Assembly (NCBI GenBank): GCA_018366035.1
Contig: JAGZIW010000006.1
Coordinates: forward strand, 159,474-223,473
DNA: 64,000 bases
Direction of reading: 5' to 3'
From: Butyricicoccus pullicaecorum
Lineage (GTDB): Bacteria > Bacillota > Clostridia > Oscillospirales > Butyricicoccaceae
The position numbers and the translations under genes are program-made. Of the stretch, positions 1 through 8,614 are shown piece after piece; the stretch's first letter is position 1; every line of letters begins with the position of its first letter. The notes beneath the pieces are model-generated. The model made no database searches. It saw only the letters and a program-made list of their open reading frames with translations, and was not told the DNA's origin.

Positions 1-956
1 TGTCGATCGTCAGCCGAGAAACCGAACTGAAGATTTCAGGTGAGCCGCAGGCGGCAGAGACTGCGGAGCGGGTTCTGATTGCCCTTTTGGAGATGGCACG
101 CCGCGGAGATGCGGTTGGTACGCAAAGCGTTCAATATGTCATTGGATTAGCACGGGAGGGACGAGAACATGAGGTGCACGCGATGGGGCGTGATGTGCTG
201 GTCATTACTGCGAAGGGAAAGCCGGTGAAAGCCAAGACGCTGGGACAGAAAAAATATATGGAGGCAATTCGCAATCATACGGTGACTATGGGGATTGGTC
301 CGGCAGGTACCGGAAAAACCTATCTCGCAGTAGCGGCGGCGGTTGCAGCGTTTCGGGATAAGCAGGTATCCCGTATCATTTTGACGCGTCCGGCAGTTGA
401 GGCTGGAGAGAAGCTTGGATTTTTGCCCGGGGATTTACAGAGTAAGGTCGATCCCTATCTGCGTCCTTTGTATGATGGGCTGTTTGACATGATGGGTGCG
501 GAAACCTTTCAGAAACATATGGAAAAAGGCTCCATCGAGGTAGCGCCGCTTGCGTATATGCGCGGACGTACCTTGGACGATTCCTTTATCATTTTGGACG
601 AGGCGCAGAACACCACACCGGAACAGATGAAAATGTTTTTGACCCGTATTGGGTTTGGCTCCAAGGCGGTGATTACAGGCGATATCACACAGATCGATCT
701 GCCCGATGGAAAAATTTCCGGACTGAGAGAGGCTTGCCGCGTACTGGAAAATGTTGAGGATATTGCGCAGTGCTATCTGACAGATAAAGATGTTGTGCGG
801 CATGAGCTGGTACAGAGGATTGTTAAGGCGTATGCAGACTATGAAAGCCGTAAAAAGCCGCGTGAGCGGGAGCAGCCCACTATGCGCCGTAAGCAAAGCA
901 TGCAGCAGGACGGTACGCCGCGCACATTCAGACGTCGATTGGAGGGAAGAAGATGA
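1..956 (+). CDS. phoH: PhoH family ATPase (5' end outside window)
   Basis: The reading frame is already open at base 3, so the true start lies upstream. The visible part is a PhoH/PhoL-type P-loop ATPase. Walker A reads GPAGTGKT and Walker B reads FIILDEAQN, both typical of the family. A short basic tail follows the ATPase core. The family is linked to RNA metabolism and, in many Firmicutes, sits directly before ybeY, as here, where the stop overlaps the ybeY start as ATGA. That coupling suggests a shared role in rRNA maturation. Family assignment is firm; the exact biochemical role is not settled. Confidence 0.93.
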   Translation, partial: SIVSRETELKISGEPQAAETAERVLIALLEMARRGDAVGTQSVQYVIGLAREGREHEVHAMGRDVLVITAKGKPVKAKTLGQKKYMEAIRNHTVTMGIGPAGTGKTYLAVAAAVAAFRDKQVSRIILTRPAVEAGEKLGFLPGDLQSKVDPYLRPLYDGLFDMMGAETFQKHMEKGSIEVAPLAYMRGRTLDDSFIILDEAQNTTPEQMKMFLTRIGFGSKAVITGDITQIDLPDGKISGLREACRVLENVEDIAQCYLTDKDVVRHELVQRIVKAYADYESRKKPREREQPTMRRKQSMQQDGTPRTFRRRLEGRR

Positions 957-1447
957 GTCATCGAATCCGTGTAACGACAGAGGTAGATTTGCCGCGTGAA
1001 GCAGAAGTGTGTGCGCTCATCACCTCTTGTGCAGAGCAGGTGCTTTTGCAGGAGGATATTGACTTTGATGCGTTCATTGATGTCACAATTGTCGTTGGAG
1101 AAACCATTCGGCAGATGAATGCGGAATATCGGGACAAAGATGCGGTGACAGATGTTCTTTCTTTTCCCATGTATGCGTTTTATAACGGAGAAGCACAGGA
1201 ACCGCTGGACGATGATCCGGAGACCCACTGTGTGATGCTGGGTGATATGATCTTAAATTATGACCGTGCTTGTGAACAGGCAGCAGATTTTGGTCATTCT
1301 GCGGAACGTGAGTGCGGATTTTTGACAGTACATTCAGTTTTACATTTGCTCGGATATGACCACGAGCGGGACGAAGCAGACCGTCTGCTCATGCGCAAAA
1401 AGGAAGAAGAAAATCTCGCTGCACTGGGTTTGGTACGCAAGGTATGA
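953..1447 (+). CDS. ybeY: Endoribonuclease YbeY (rRNA maturation)
   Basis: YbeY is a single-strand metal-dependent endoribonuclease acting in 16S rRNA 3' maturation and ribosome quality control. The zinc motif HSVLHLLGYDH (H-x3-H-x5-H) is intact near the C-terminus. The family motifs TDVLSFPM and LGDMIL are also present. At 164 aa it is normal length. It overlaps phoH by 4 nt at its start and dgkA by 4 nt at its end, so the three are translationally coupled. Confidence 0.95.
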   Translation: MSHRIRVTTEVDLPREAEVCALITSCAEQVLLQEDIDFDAFIDVTIVVGETIRQMNAEYRDKDAVTDVLSFPMYAFYNGEAQEPLDDDPETHCVMLGDMILNYDRACEQAADFGHSAERECGFLTVHSVLHLLGYDHERDEADRLLMRKKEEENLAALGLVRKV

Positions 1448-1908
1448 TGGGGCATGAAATTCGAAAGCTGCGCCAAAGCTTTCAATATGCCATTCGCGGG
1501 ATCGGTCTTTGCATGGCAAGCGAACGAAATTTTCGGATACACCTGACTGCGGCAGGATATGTAACAATTTTTGCATTTTTAGGCAGGTTATCATCGGTAC
1601 AATGTGCAGTGCTGGCACTGTGCTTTGGGGTGATGATGGGTGCTGAGCTTATGAATACAGCAATCGAATATCTGTGCGATTGGAAAGCGGCCGGATACGA
1701 CCGCACCGTGCGCGATGCCAAGGATATTGCGGCGGCCGCTGTGTTCGTGTGTGCAGTTTCGTGTACGATTATTGGATTGCTGTTCTTTCTCCCTGTCCTG
1801 CCGTTTGTTTTGAGACAGCTGCGGGCACATGTTTTTTTGTTGACAGCACTTGTGATATCAGTGCCCTGTGCTGTCTGGTTTATTTTTGCATTTGGAAGGA
1901 AAAGATAA
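1444..1908 (+). CDS. dgkA: Diacylglycerol/undecaprenol kinase (DgkA type)
   Basis: This is a small membrane lipid kinase of 154 aa. The family motif ELMNTAIE and the following KDIAAAAV segment carry the acidic metal-binding residues and form the start of a transmembrane helix. Hydrophobic segments occur near residues 35–55, 90–120 and 130–150. In Gram-positive bacteria this family phosphorylates undecaprenol, feeding the lipid carrier for cell-wall synthesis. The start is ATG at 1444 or the adjacent ATG at 1447, overlapping the ybeY stop. Era follows directly at the next base. Confidence 0.92.
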   Translation: MMGHEIRKLRQSFQYAIRGIGLCMASERNFRIHLTAAGYVTIFAFLGRLSSVQCAVLALCFGVMMGAELMNTAIEYLCDWKAAGYDRTVRDAKDIAAAAVFVCAVSCTIIGLLFFLPVLPFVLRQLRAHVFLLTALVISVPCAVWFIFAFGRKR

Positions 1909-2802
1909 ATGAAAATTACAAAAACTGCGATTATTTCGATGGTCGGTAGACCGAATGTGGGAAAATCTACGCTGACCAATAAGCTGGTTGGGCGCAAGGT
2001 TGCAATCGTATCGGATAAACCGCAAACGACCCGTACACGGATCACGGGCTTGCTCAACCGTGACTGCTGTCAGTATGTATTTCTGGATACGCCGGGGCTG
2101 CATAAGCCGCGTTCTCGGCTGGGAGATTACATGGTCAAGGTGGTTGCGGATACGGTGTCTGAGGTTGACGCTGCGGCGCTGATCGTAGAGCCGGTTGCCA
2201 ATATCGGTGCACCAGAGGAAAATCTGATTGCACAAATCAAGGCTTCTAATATTCCGGCTATCCTTGTCATCAACAAAATCGATACCGTAAAGCATGAAGA
2301 TTTGCTTGCTGTGATTGCGGCATATGCCGCACAGCACGAATTTGCAGCCATTGTTCCCGTCTGTGCCCGTACAGGTGAAGGGCTGGACGATTTGCTTTGT
2401 GAGTTTGAAAAATTTGCACTGGAAGGACCACAGCTGTTCCCAGAGGATATGATTTCAGATCAGCCGGAAAAGCAGATGGCGGCAGAGATCATTCGCGAAA
2501 AAATGCTGCGGCTGCTGGATCGGGAGGTCCCGCATGGAGTCGCGGTTGGTATTGAGAAGATGGAAAAGCGCGAAAATGGTGTTACTGCTATTTATGCAAC
2601 CATTTACTGCGAAAAAGCCAGTCATAAAGGCATTATCATTGGTAAGAATGGTGTCATGCTCAAGCGCATCGGTGAGTATGCGCGCCGTGATCTCGAACGT
2701 GAGTTTGACAGCAAGGTTTATCTGGATCTGTGGATAAAGGTCAAGGAGGACTGGCGCAACAACCAGTATCAGATGCGTAATTTTGGATATCAGGACGAAT
2801 AA
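1909..2802 (+). CDS. era: GTPase Era
   Basis: Era binds the 3' end of 16S rRNA and checks 30S assembly. G1 is GRPNVGKS (residues 13–20), G3 is DTPG (60–63) and G4 is NKID (122–125). The C-terminal KH domain shows GIIIGKNGVMLKRIG. Length (297 aa) is typical. Its placement after ybeY and dgkA and before recO is the standard Firmicute arrangement and supports a ribosome-biogenesis operon. Confidence 0.97.
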   Translation: MKITKTAIISMVGRPNVGKSTLTNKLVGRKVAIVSDKPQTTRTRITGLLNRDCCQYVFLDTPGLHKPRSRLGDYMVKVVADTVSEVDAAALIVEPVANIGAPEENLIAQIKASNIPAILVINKIDTVKHEDLLAVIAAYAAQHEFAAIVPVCARTGEGLDDLLCEFEKFALEGPQLFPEDMISDQPEKQMAAEIIREKMLRLLDREVPHGVAVGIEKMEKRENGVTAIYATIYCEKASHKGIIIGKNGVMLKRIGEYARRDLEREFDSKVYLDLWIKVKEDWRNNQYQMRNFGYQDE

Positions 2803-2889
2803 GAGCCTGAGATAGACATAGAATGCAGGATTTGCCAACATTATGTCGGATTCTTTGGGGAAGACTAAGCCTTGAAAGGAGCGATTCTA

Positions 2890-3030
2890 ATGGACGTACA
2901 AGCATTCTGGGATCGATTTATCCACACAGGAGAGCCGGCGGCATATTTACTATATCGCGGGCTGGTACAGGACAAAGAGGAGCGATATGGAGCATCTAAC
3001 GCTCAAGGGTCTGGTCATTCGGGAAAATGA
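2890..3030 (+). CDS. YqzL-like mini-protein between era and recO
   Basis: This is a 46-codon frame starting with ATG at 2890, preceded by a good ribosome binding site (AAAGGAG at about 2874–2880). Its N-terminal half, MDVQAFWDRFIHTGEPAAYL, resembles the YqzL mini-proteins that lie at exactly this place (era–yqzL–recO) in Bacillus and many Clostridia. Function is unknown. The last 44 nt overlap the start of recO in another frame, and the tail beyond about residue 30 looks low in conservation value. The translation coupling to recO is inferred. Confidence 0.62.
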   Translation: MDVQAFWDRFIHTGEPAAYLLYRGLVQDKEERYGASNAQGSGHSGK

Positions 3031-3778
3031 TTTCGGAGATCAGGATCGGTATATTACAGTACTGACAGAAGCGGGGCGTCGCATCGAGGTGCTATGTAAA
3101 GGTGTGCGCAGACGCGGCGGGCGTATGGTGCACGCCGTGCGGCTGTTTTGCTTTAGCGAACTGACCCTGTATGCAGGGCGCGGCGGAAAGTTTACTTTGA
3201 CACAGGCGGATCTCATAGCATCTTTTTGGGGCGTGACGGAGAGCATGGAAAACTACGCCTTATGCTGTTATCTTGCGGAGCTTGCCGGACATATGACCGA
3301 TACAGAGGTAGATAGTCCGGCAGTGACTCGGCTGCTGTTATATGCACTGCGCGCCATTGCGGATCAAAAACGGGATCGTCTGACCGTCAAGGCGGCATTT
3401 GAATTGAGAATCATGGCGGAGAGCGGATATACACCGGATCTGTCTGCGTGTTCTGTGTGCAGCACGCAGACGATGGAACCTGTCTGGTTTTCTCCGCAGG
3501 ACGGTGTGTGCCGCTGCGGTGCGTGCACCACACGGCTTGGTACATGTGGATATGCTTGCCTGTCGCCTGCAACACTGGCGGCTTTTTCGCATATCCTGAC
3601 ACAGACAATCCCGCGCGTCTATGCATTCTCCTTATCTGGGGCAGCGCGGATACAGCTGGCAGAGCTGTGCGAAGCCTATGCACTCTGTCATGCAGAGCGT
3701 GGCTTTGACAGTCTGACATTTTATCACTCCCTCGAGGCGGAGGGAGGTATTTCAAGAATATTGGGAGCAAAAAAATGA
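2987..3778 (+). CDS. recO: DNA repair protein RecO
   Basis: RecO works with RecR and RecF in loading RecA at single-strand gaps and anneals SSB-coated strands. The N-terminal OB-fold region begins with KGLVIRENDFGDQDRYITVL, typical of the family. A four-cysteine zinc site (CSVC … CGAC) lies at about residues 150–180. It is 263 aa long. The ATG at 2987 has AAAGAGGAG just upstream. The 3' end overlaps mutS2 by 4 nt. Confidence 0.93.
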   Translation: MEHLTLKGLVIRENDFGDQDRYITVLTEAGRRIEVLCKGVRRRGGRMVHAVRLFCFSELTLYAGRGGKFTLTQADLIASFWGVTESMENYALCCYLAELAGHMTDTEVDSPAVTRLLLYALRAIADQKRDRLTVKAAFELRIMAESGYTPDLSACSVCSTQTMEPVWFSPQDGVCRCGACTTRLGTCGYACLSPATLAAFSHILTQTIPRVYAFSLSGAARIQLAELCEAYALCHAERGFDSLTFYHSLEAEGGISRILGAKK

Positions 3779-6174
3779 ACCGATTGGCACAAAAATCACT
3801 TCATACATTGGAATATTTTACCGTTTTGGAGCTGTTGGCAGCACAGACGGTCTCGGCACATGGACGTGAGCTTGCGCTTGCACTGCGCCCGATTTCTGAT
3901 CGGGAAGATGTAGCGCTTTCTTTGCGTCAGACAACGGACGCAAAGGATATGATGGTCAAAAATGGCAGCCCAACCTTAGGCGGAATTCGGGATATTACCG
4001 CTGCACTGCGCCGATGTGAGGTGGGCGGCGTACTCAATATGCGGGAACTTCTAGATGTCGCATCACTCTTGCAGGCGTCCAGACTCATGCAGGCATATTT
4101 TGCTGAACAGGAAGAAAAGACTACGCTCACTGCGATTTATCACCGTCTATCCGGAAACCGTGCGCTGGAGGAATCCATCACCACATCGATTTTATCCGAG
4201 GAGGAAATGGCCGATGGCGCTTCGGCAGAACTTGCTTCGATTCGGCGTGAAATGCGTCGGATCGGCGGCAGGGTGCGTGAAACGCTTGGGCGTCTGATTT
4301 CGGGTGAGCGTGCAAAATACTTACAGGAAGCCATTATTACCCAGCGCAATGGGCGCTTTGTTGTTCCGGTAAAAGCGGAGCATCGCGGCGACGTGCCGGG
4401 ACTTGTGCATGATACCTCGGGAACGGGTGCCACCATCTTTGTGGAACCTGCGCAGGTGGTCGAAATCAATAATCAGCTCAAGGTCTTGGAGGGGCGAGAG
4501 CAGCAGGAAGTTGAGCGGATCTTAGCGGCACTGTCAGCGGACGTTGCACAGTGCGCAGACTCTCTCCAAGAGGATTATGAAGCTCTCTGTACCTTTGACT
4601 TCATTTTTGCACGTGCCAAGCTGTCCTTTCAGCTTAACGCAAGTGAACCGCGGCTGACAGAACAGTATCGTGTGAATTTGCAGCGTGCGCGGCATCCGCT
4701 GTTGGATCAGAAGCAGGCAGTTCCGATTGACATTGCAATTGGTGATACCTATGATACCTTGGTGATTACAGGTCCAAATACAGGAGGTAAGACGGTATCC
4801 ATTAAGACACTGGGACTTCTATGTCTGATGGCGCAATCCGGTCTGCATATTCCGGCGAATGAACTGTCTGAGGTCTGTGTTTTTGAAAATATTTATGCAG
4901 ATATCGGCGATGAACAGTCGATCGAGCAGAGTCTGTCCACGTTTTCCTCACATATGAAAACCATTGTAGGGATTATGGAAAAGTGTGCACGTGGTGATCT
5001 GGTTTTGTTCGATGAGCTGGGCGCGGGAACTGACCCTGTGGAAGGGGCGGCGCTTGCGGTTTCAGTGATCGGCTATGCCAGACAAATGGGTGCACGGGTT
5101 GCAGCAACTACGCATTATTCTGAACTTAAGACCTTCGCACTGACAACAGAAGGCGTAGAAAATGCTTCCTGTGAGTTCGATGTCAGCACGCTGCGCCCAA
5201 CCTATCGCTTGCTGACGGGAATTCCGGGCAAGTCCAATGCGTTTGCTATTGCGGCACGTTTGGGCTTGCAGCCAGCGATATTGGAGCACGCAAAGGAGCA
5301 GATTTCGAATGAGAACACGCGGTTTGAAGATGTGCTTGTGGAACTGGAAAAAGAGCGCCGACAGTTGGAAAGATATAAAGCAGAGGCAGAACGTCTGCGG
5401 GCATCTGCGCAAAGCGAACGAGATAAGGCAGAAAATCTGCGTGACAAAACACAAGATGAAACCGACCGGATCTTGGAAAATGCGCGTCTCAAGGCTGACC
5501 GCATTTTGAAAGACGCCCGTATGGCGGCCGAAACGGTCTTTGACGAACTCGAGGATATGAAAAAGCAGGCGCAGAAGTCGGCAGCAGATGCAAATTTATC
5601 TGCGGCAAAGACTGCGCTTCGTGGTATTATTACACAAACGGAGACTGAACTGCGCGGTCAGGCGCGGCAGAAGCACACGGTTGACCGCAATGTGGTGCAA
5701 AATTTGAAGGCCGGAGATGAAGTACAGCTTTTGAATGTGTCAGGGGTAACGGCAACCGTACTCAAAGCGCCAGATGCGGAGGGAAACGTGCAGGTACAGG
5801 CAGGCATCATGAAGATGATGGTGCGGATAGAGGAAGTACGCCCACTCAAAAAGAAGGAAAGCAAGACGACCTCGAAAAAAAAGCCGGCAAGCGGCACAGG
5901 ACATGGCGTGCGGGAACTGCGTGTGCAGGCTGCACCCAGCGAAATCGACGTGCGTGGACTTTGCGCAGAGGAGGCGATTTTGGAAGTGGATCAGTTTATT
6001 TCCTCTGCACTCATGAGTAAGCTTCCGAGCGTGCGGATTATCCATGGCAAGGGAACGGGAACTCTTCGTGCTGCCATTCAGTCTCACTTAAAGCGAAATA
6101 AGTTCTGCAAGACTGTGCGCAATGGCGTGTTTGGTGAGGGAGAAATGGGCGTGACCGTAGTAGAATTTCGATGA
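3775..6174 (+). CDS. mutS2: MutS2 with C-terminal Smr domain
   Basis: MutS2 is an ATP-dependent branched-DNA/ribosome-rescue family protein, not a canonical mismatch-repair MutS. It lacks the MutS mismatch-recognition domain. Walker A, GPNTGGKT, is at residues 333–340, followed by the Walker B segment LVLFDELGAGTDP. A long coiled coil spans about residues 510–630. The Smr domain starts at about residue 723 (IDVRGL) and carries HGKGTGTLR. Length is 799 aa. It overlaps the recO stop by 4 nt. The Smr domain is known in this family to act as a nuclease or in collided-ribosome splitting. Confidence 0.95.
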   Translation: MNRLAQKSLHTLEYFTVLELLAAQTVSAHGRELALALRPISDREDVALSLRQTTDAKDMMVKNGSPTLGGIRDITAALRRCEVGGVLNMRELLDVASLLQASRLMQAYFAEQEEKTTLTAIYHRLSGNRALEESITTSILSEEEMADGASAELASIRREMRRIGGRVRETLGRLISGERAKYLQEAIITQRNGRFVVPVKAEHRGDVPGLVHDTSGTGATIFVEPAQVVEINNQLKVLEGREQQEVERILAALSADVAQCADSLQEDYEALCTFDFIFARAKLSFQLNASEPRLTEQYRVNLQRARHPLLDQKQAVPIDIAIGDTYDTLVITGPNTGGKTVSIKTLGLLCLMAQSGLHIPANELSEVCVFENIYADIGDEQSIEQSLSTFSSHMKTIVGIMEKCARGDLVLFDELGAGTDPVEGAALAVSVIGYARQMGARVAATTHYSELKTFALTTEGVENASCEFDVSTLRPTYRLLTGIPGKSNAFAIAARLGLQPAILEHAKEQISNENTRFEDVLVELEKERRQLERYKAEAERLRASAQSERDKAENLRDKTQDETDRILENARLKADRILKDARMAAETVFDELEDMKKQAQKSAADANLSAAKTALRGIITQTETELRGQARQKHTVDRNVVQNLKAGDEVQLLNVSGVTATVLKAPDAEGNVQVQAGIMKMMVRIEEVRPLKKKESKTTSKKKPASGTGHGVRELRVQAAPSEIDVRGLCAEEAILEVDQFISSALMSKLPSVRIIHGKGTGTLRAAIQSHLKRNKFCKTVRNGVFGEGEMGVTVVEFR

Positions 6175-6414
6175 TGAGAAAAGAAAAAAGAAAAAATGAA
6201 AAGCTTCCGAAACAGTTGTCAGGGGTTGGGAATTGTTCAAATGGTTCAATATGAAATGTAAAAATTGCATATTTTCTACAAATCAGACGAGTATTTCCGC
6301 TAAAATAGGATTGACGAAAAGGGAAAAAAAAGGTATCCTATTATCATATCGATAAATGAGAGTCAGAAACAGTCAAAGAACCGATTAAACTTTGAATTAG
6401 GGAGCGATGAGGAA
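6175..6414. other. Intergenic region before the HPr paralogue
   Basis: This is a 240-bp AT-rich gap. A TTGACG at 6311 and TATTAT at 6338 are 21 nt apart, which is too far for a confident promoter. An A-rich run follows the mutS2 stop. The ribosome binding site for the next gene lies in GGGAGCGATGAGGAA at 6401–6415. No gene is visible. Confidence 0.5.
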
Positions 6415-6678
6415 ATGTATTCGAAAGAAGTACAGGTGACCAATCAGGTAGGTCTTTATGCAAGACCAGCAACTTTTTTCATTCAGAAGGCAAATGAGTT
6501 TAAGAGCACGATCCTCGTTGAGAAGGAAGAACGCCGTGTCAATGCAAAGAGCCTGCTTGGTATTTTGTCTCTTGGCATTACTAAGGGCACTACGATCAAT
6601 TTGATCGCTGATGGTCCAGATGAGGAAGAAGCCGTCAATGCACTTGTAGAGCTGATTACTTCAAATTTCTCAGACTAA
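6415..6678 (+). CDS. HPr-like phosphocarrier paralogue with Tyr at position 15 (Crh-like)
   Basis: This is an 87-aa HPr-fold protein. In HPr, His15 in the motif G-[IL]-H-A-R-P-A is phosphorylated by EI~P to feed PTS sugar uptake. Here the motif reads GLYARPATFF and the codon is TAT, so residue 15 is Tyr. The regulatory Ser46 is kept in NAKSLLGIL, the site used by HPr kinase in Firmicutes. Bacillus Crh has the same logic (Gln15, Ser46 kept) and works only as a regulator of CcpA. By analogy this protein should be unable to pass phosphate to sugars but may still take part in carbon control. No hprK, ptsI or PTS gene is adjacent. An intrinsic terminator follows at once, so it is probably monocistronic. 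Confidence 0.85.
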   Translation: MYSKEVQVTNQVGLYARPATFFIQKANEFKSTILVEKEERRVNAKSLLGILSLGITKGTTINLIADGPDEEEAVNALVELITSNFSD

Positions 6679-6700
6679 GCCATTTTGTAAGGTCCATAAA

Positions 6701-6726
6701 AGCACCGCGTGAGCGGTGCTTTTCTT
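6701..6726 (+). terminator. Intrinsic terminator after the HPr-like gene
   Basis: Perfect 8-bp arms AGCACCGC and GCGGTGCT with a GTGA loop are followed by TTTCTT. It separates the HPr-like gene from uvrC. The hairpin also shows that an in-frame ATG at 6709 cannot be the uvrC start. Confidence 0.88.
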
Positions 6727-6762
6727 GTATATCAGAAATTGTCGATTTATTTGGAAAGAATC

Positions 6763-8592
6763 ATGCAGGAACGATTTGAAGAACTTAAAAATAAGGTGCG
6801 CAGTTTACCGCTTATGTCAGGCGTTTATATTATGAAAAACAAGGCAGGACAGGTTATTTACGTTGGAAAGGCGAAGGCGCTCAAAAATCGGGTTTCTCAA
6901 TATTTTCAATCAGATGCCAGACATAGCCCTAAAACCTTGCGCATGGTGTCGAATATCTATGACTTTGATATCATTGTTACAGAGACAGAATTTGAGGCAT
7001 TGGTGCTTGAAAACCAGATGATCAAAAAATATCAGCCAAAGTATAATATTTTGCTGAAAGATGACAAGGGATATCCCTTTATCAAGGTGACCCTTTCCAG
7101 ATCATATCCGGAATTTTCGATTGTGTCCAAGCCGGCTGCTGATGCGGACCGATATTTTGGCCCGTATACGAGCCGCCGTGCGGCAGCCAATGCCATTGAT
7201 ACCATCAACGAAGCGCTCAAGCTTAAAACCTGCCGCCGTGTTTTTCCACGTGACATTGGAAAGGAAAGACCGTGCCTGAATCTGCATTTGGGACGTTGCA
7301 TTGCACCCTGTACAGGACAGATTCAACAAGAAGAATATGCAGAGCGTGTGCGCGAAGCAGTTGCACTTCTCGAAGGCAACGATAAAAAGCTGCTGACGGA
7401 TTTGGAAGCACGTATGGAGCAGGCTGCCGAAGAATTACATTTTGAACAGGCTGCGGTATTGCGCGATCGGATTCGGGCGATCCATGCGCTGGGAGAAAAA
7501 CAGAAGGTTGTGGCTGCGGCGTTTGCAGAGCTTGATGCCATAGCTTATGTGCAGGGGCAGACACGAGGCTGCGTTGTTGTACTGCATTATCTTGCAGGCA
7601 ATTTGTATGACAAGGAATTTACTTTGCTCGATGGGGTCACGGCTGCCGATGCAGGGGAGGCACTGGGGGCATTTCTCAAGCAATATTACACGTTTCGGAA
7701 CGCGGTGCCGCGCACCGTGCTGCTCTCTGATCCCGTGGACGAAATGGAGGCAGTGGGAGAATTCCTCTCCTCGATTGCGGCAAGAAAGGTGGAGCTTACG
7801 GTGCCGCAGCGTGGCAGAAAGCACGATATCGTGCGGCTGGCACACAAGAATGCAGAGGAGGAAATTCTGCGTGTAGAGACCAGTCTGGAACGTCGTGTGA
7901 GATCGCTCGAGCTTTTACAGCAGATGACAGGAATGAAAGCCCTGCCGGCTGTTTTGGAAGCATATGATATCTCCAATTTTGCCGGACAGGATACCGTGGG
8001 CTCAATGGTGGTGTTTGCAGATGCAAAGCCGGCACGTTCACGCTATCGCAAATTTCGAATTGCAGTGGCAGCCAATGGACAAGACGATTATGCTTCCATG
8101 CGCGAAATGCTGACACGGCGCTTGCAGCGCTTTCAAGATGGTGATGAAAAGTTTTGTCCGCTCCCAGACGCGTTTCTCATCGATGGCGGATTGGGGCATG
8201 TGCGTGTTGCAGGGGAAGTGCTCGAGCAATTTGGCATAGATGTACCGTGCTTTGGTATGGTAAAGGACGACCGCCACCGCACCCGCGCATTGATTGCACC
8301 TGACGGACGGGAATTTGGGATTTCTACGGTTCCGGCTGTGTTTGCGCTGATTGGGCGGATTCAGGAGGAAGTACACCGCTTTGCCATTACCTATAACCGT
8401 GCGCTTGGCAGCAAAAGACTGCGCGGCTCCTCTTTGGACAAGATCGAAGGGGTAGGAGAAAAGCGGCGCAATGATTTATTGAAACACTTTGGAACCATTG
8501 AGAATATTAAGGCGGCGTCAGTAGAGGAACTGTCGCGTGTGGTGCCCCGCACAGTGGCAGAGCATATTGCGTCATACTACCAGAAAAAATAA
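6763..8592 (+). CDS. uvrC: Excinuclease ABC subunit C (UvrC)
   Basis: UvrC makes both incisions around UvrAB-marked DNA lesions. The GIY-YIG nuclease domain occupies about residues 13–90 (GVYIMKN … VIYVGKAKALKNRV). A UVR motif binding UvrB lies near residues 205–240. The C-terminal RNase H-like nuclease domain contains DAFLIDGGLGHV, and tandem helix-hairpin-helix motifs close the protein (LDKIEGVGEKRRNDLL). I chose ATG 6763, with GGAAAG 6 nt upstream, because an in-frame ATG at 6709 lies inside the preceding terminator stem. Length is 609 aa. Confidence 0.96.
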   Translation: MQERFEELKNKVRSLPLMSGVYIMKNKAGQVIYVGKAKALKNRVSQYFQSDARHSPKTLRMVSNIYDFDIIVTETEFEALVLENQMIKKYQPKYNILLKDDKGYPFIKVTLSRSYPEFSIVSKPAADADRYFGPYTSRRAAANAIDTINEALKLKTCRRVFPRDIGKERPCLNLHLGRCIAPCTGQIQQEEYAERVREAVALLEGNDKKLLTDLEARMEQAAEELHFEQAAVLRDRIRAIHALGEKQKVVAAAFAELDAIAYVQGQTRGCVVVLHYLAGNLYDKEFTLLDGVTAADAGEALGAFLKQYYTFRNAVPRTVLLSDPVDEMEAVGEFLSSIAARKVELTVPQRGRKHDIVRLAHKNAEEEILRVETSLERRVRSLELLQQMTGMKALPAVLEAYDISNFAGQDTVGSMVVFADAKPARSRYRKFRIAVAANGQDDYASMREMLTRRLQRFQDGDEKFCPLPDAFLIDGGLGHVRVAGEVLEQFGIDVPCFGMVKDDRHRTRALIAPDGREFGISTVPAVFALIGRIQEEVHRFAITYNRALGSKRLRGSSLDKIEGVGEKRRNDLLKHFGTIENIKAASVEELSRVVPRTVAEHIASYYQKK

Positions 8593-8614
8593 AAATAGGA
8601 GGAGTTATAAAAAT

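Noticed and set aside
435..896. Long open frames on the strand opposite phoH and other housekeeping genes
   Set aside because: They lack ribosome sites and family similarity and mirror the codon pattern of the real genes.
6311..6343. Promoter of the HPr-like gene (TTGACG … TATTAT)
   Set aside because: The spacer is 21 nt, too long for a confident σA promoter.
6709..6762. Longer uvrC start at ATG 6709
   Set aside because: It lies inside the terminator stem of the preceding gene and adds residues unlike UvrC; ATG 6763 has a ribosome site and the family N-terminus.
8537..8614. Longer rsmD start
   Set aside because: It is inside uvrC and lacks family similarity; AGGAGGAG supports 8615.
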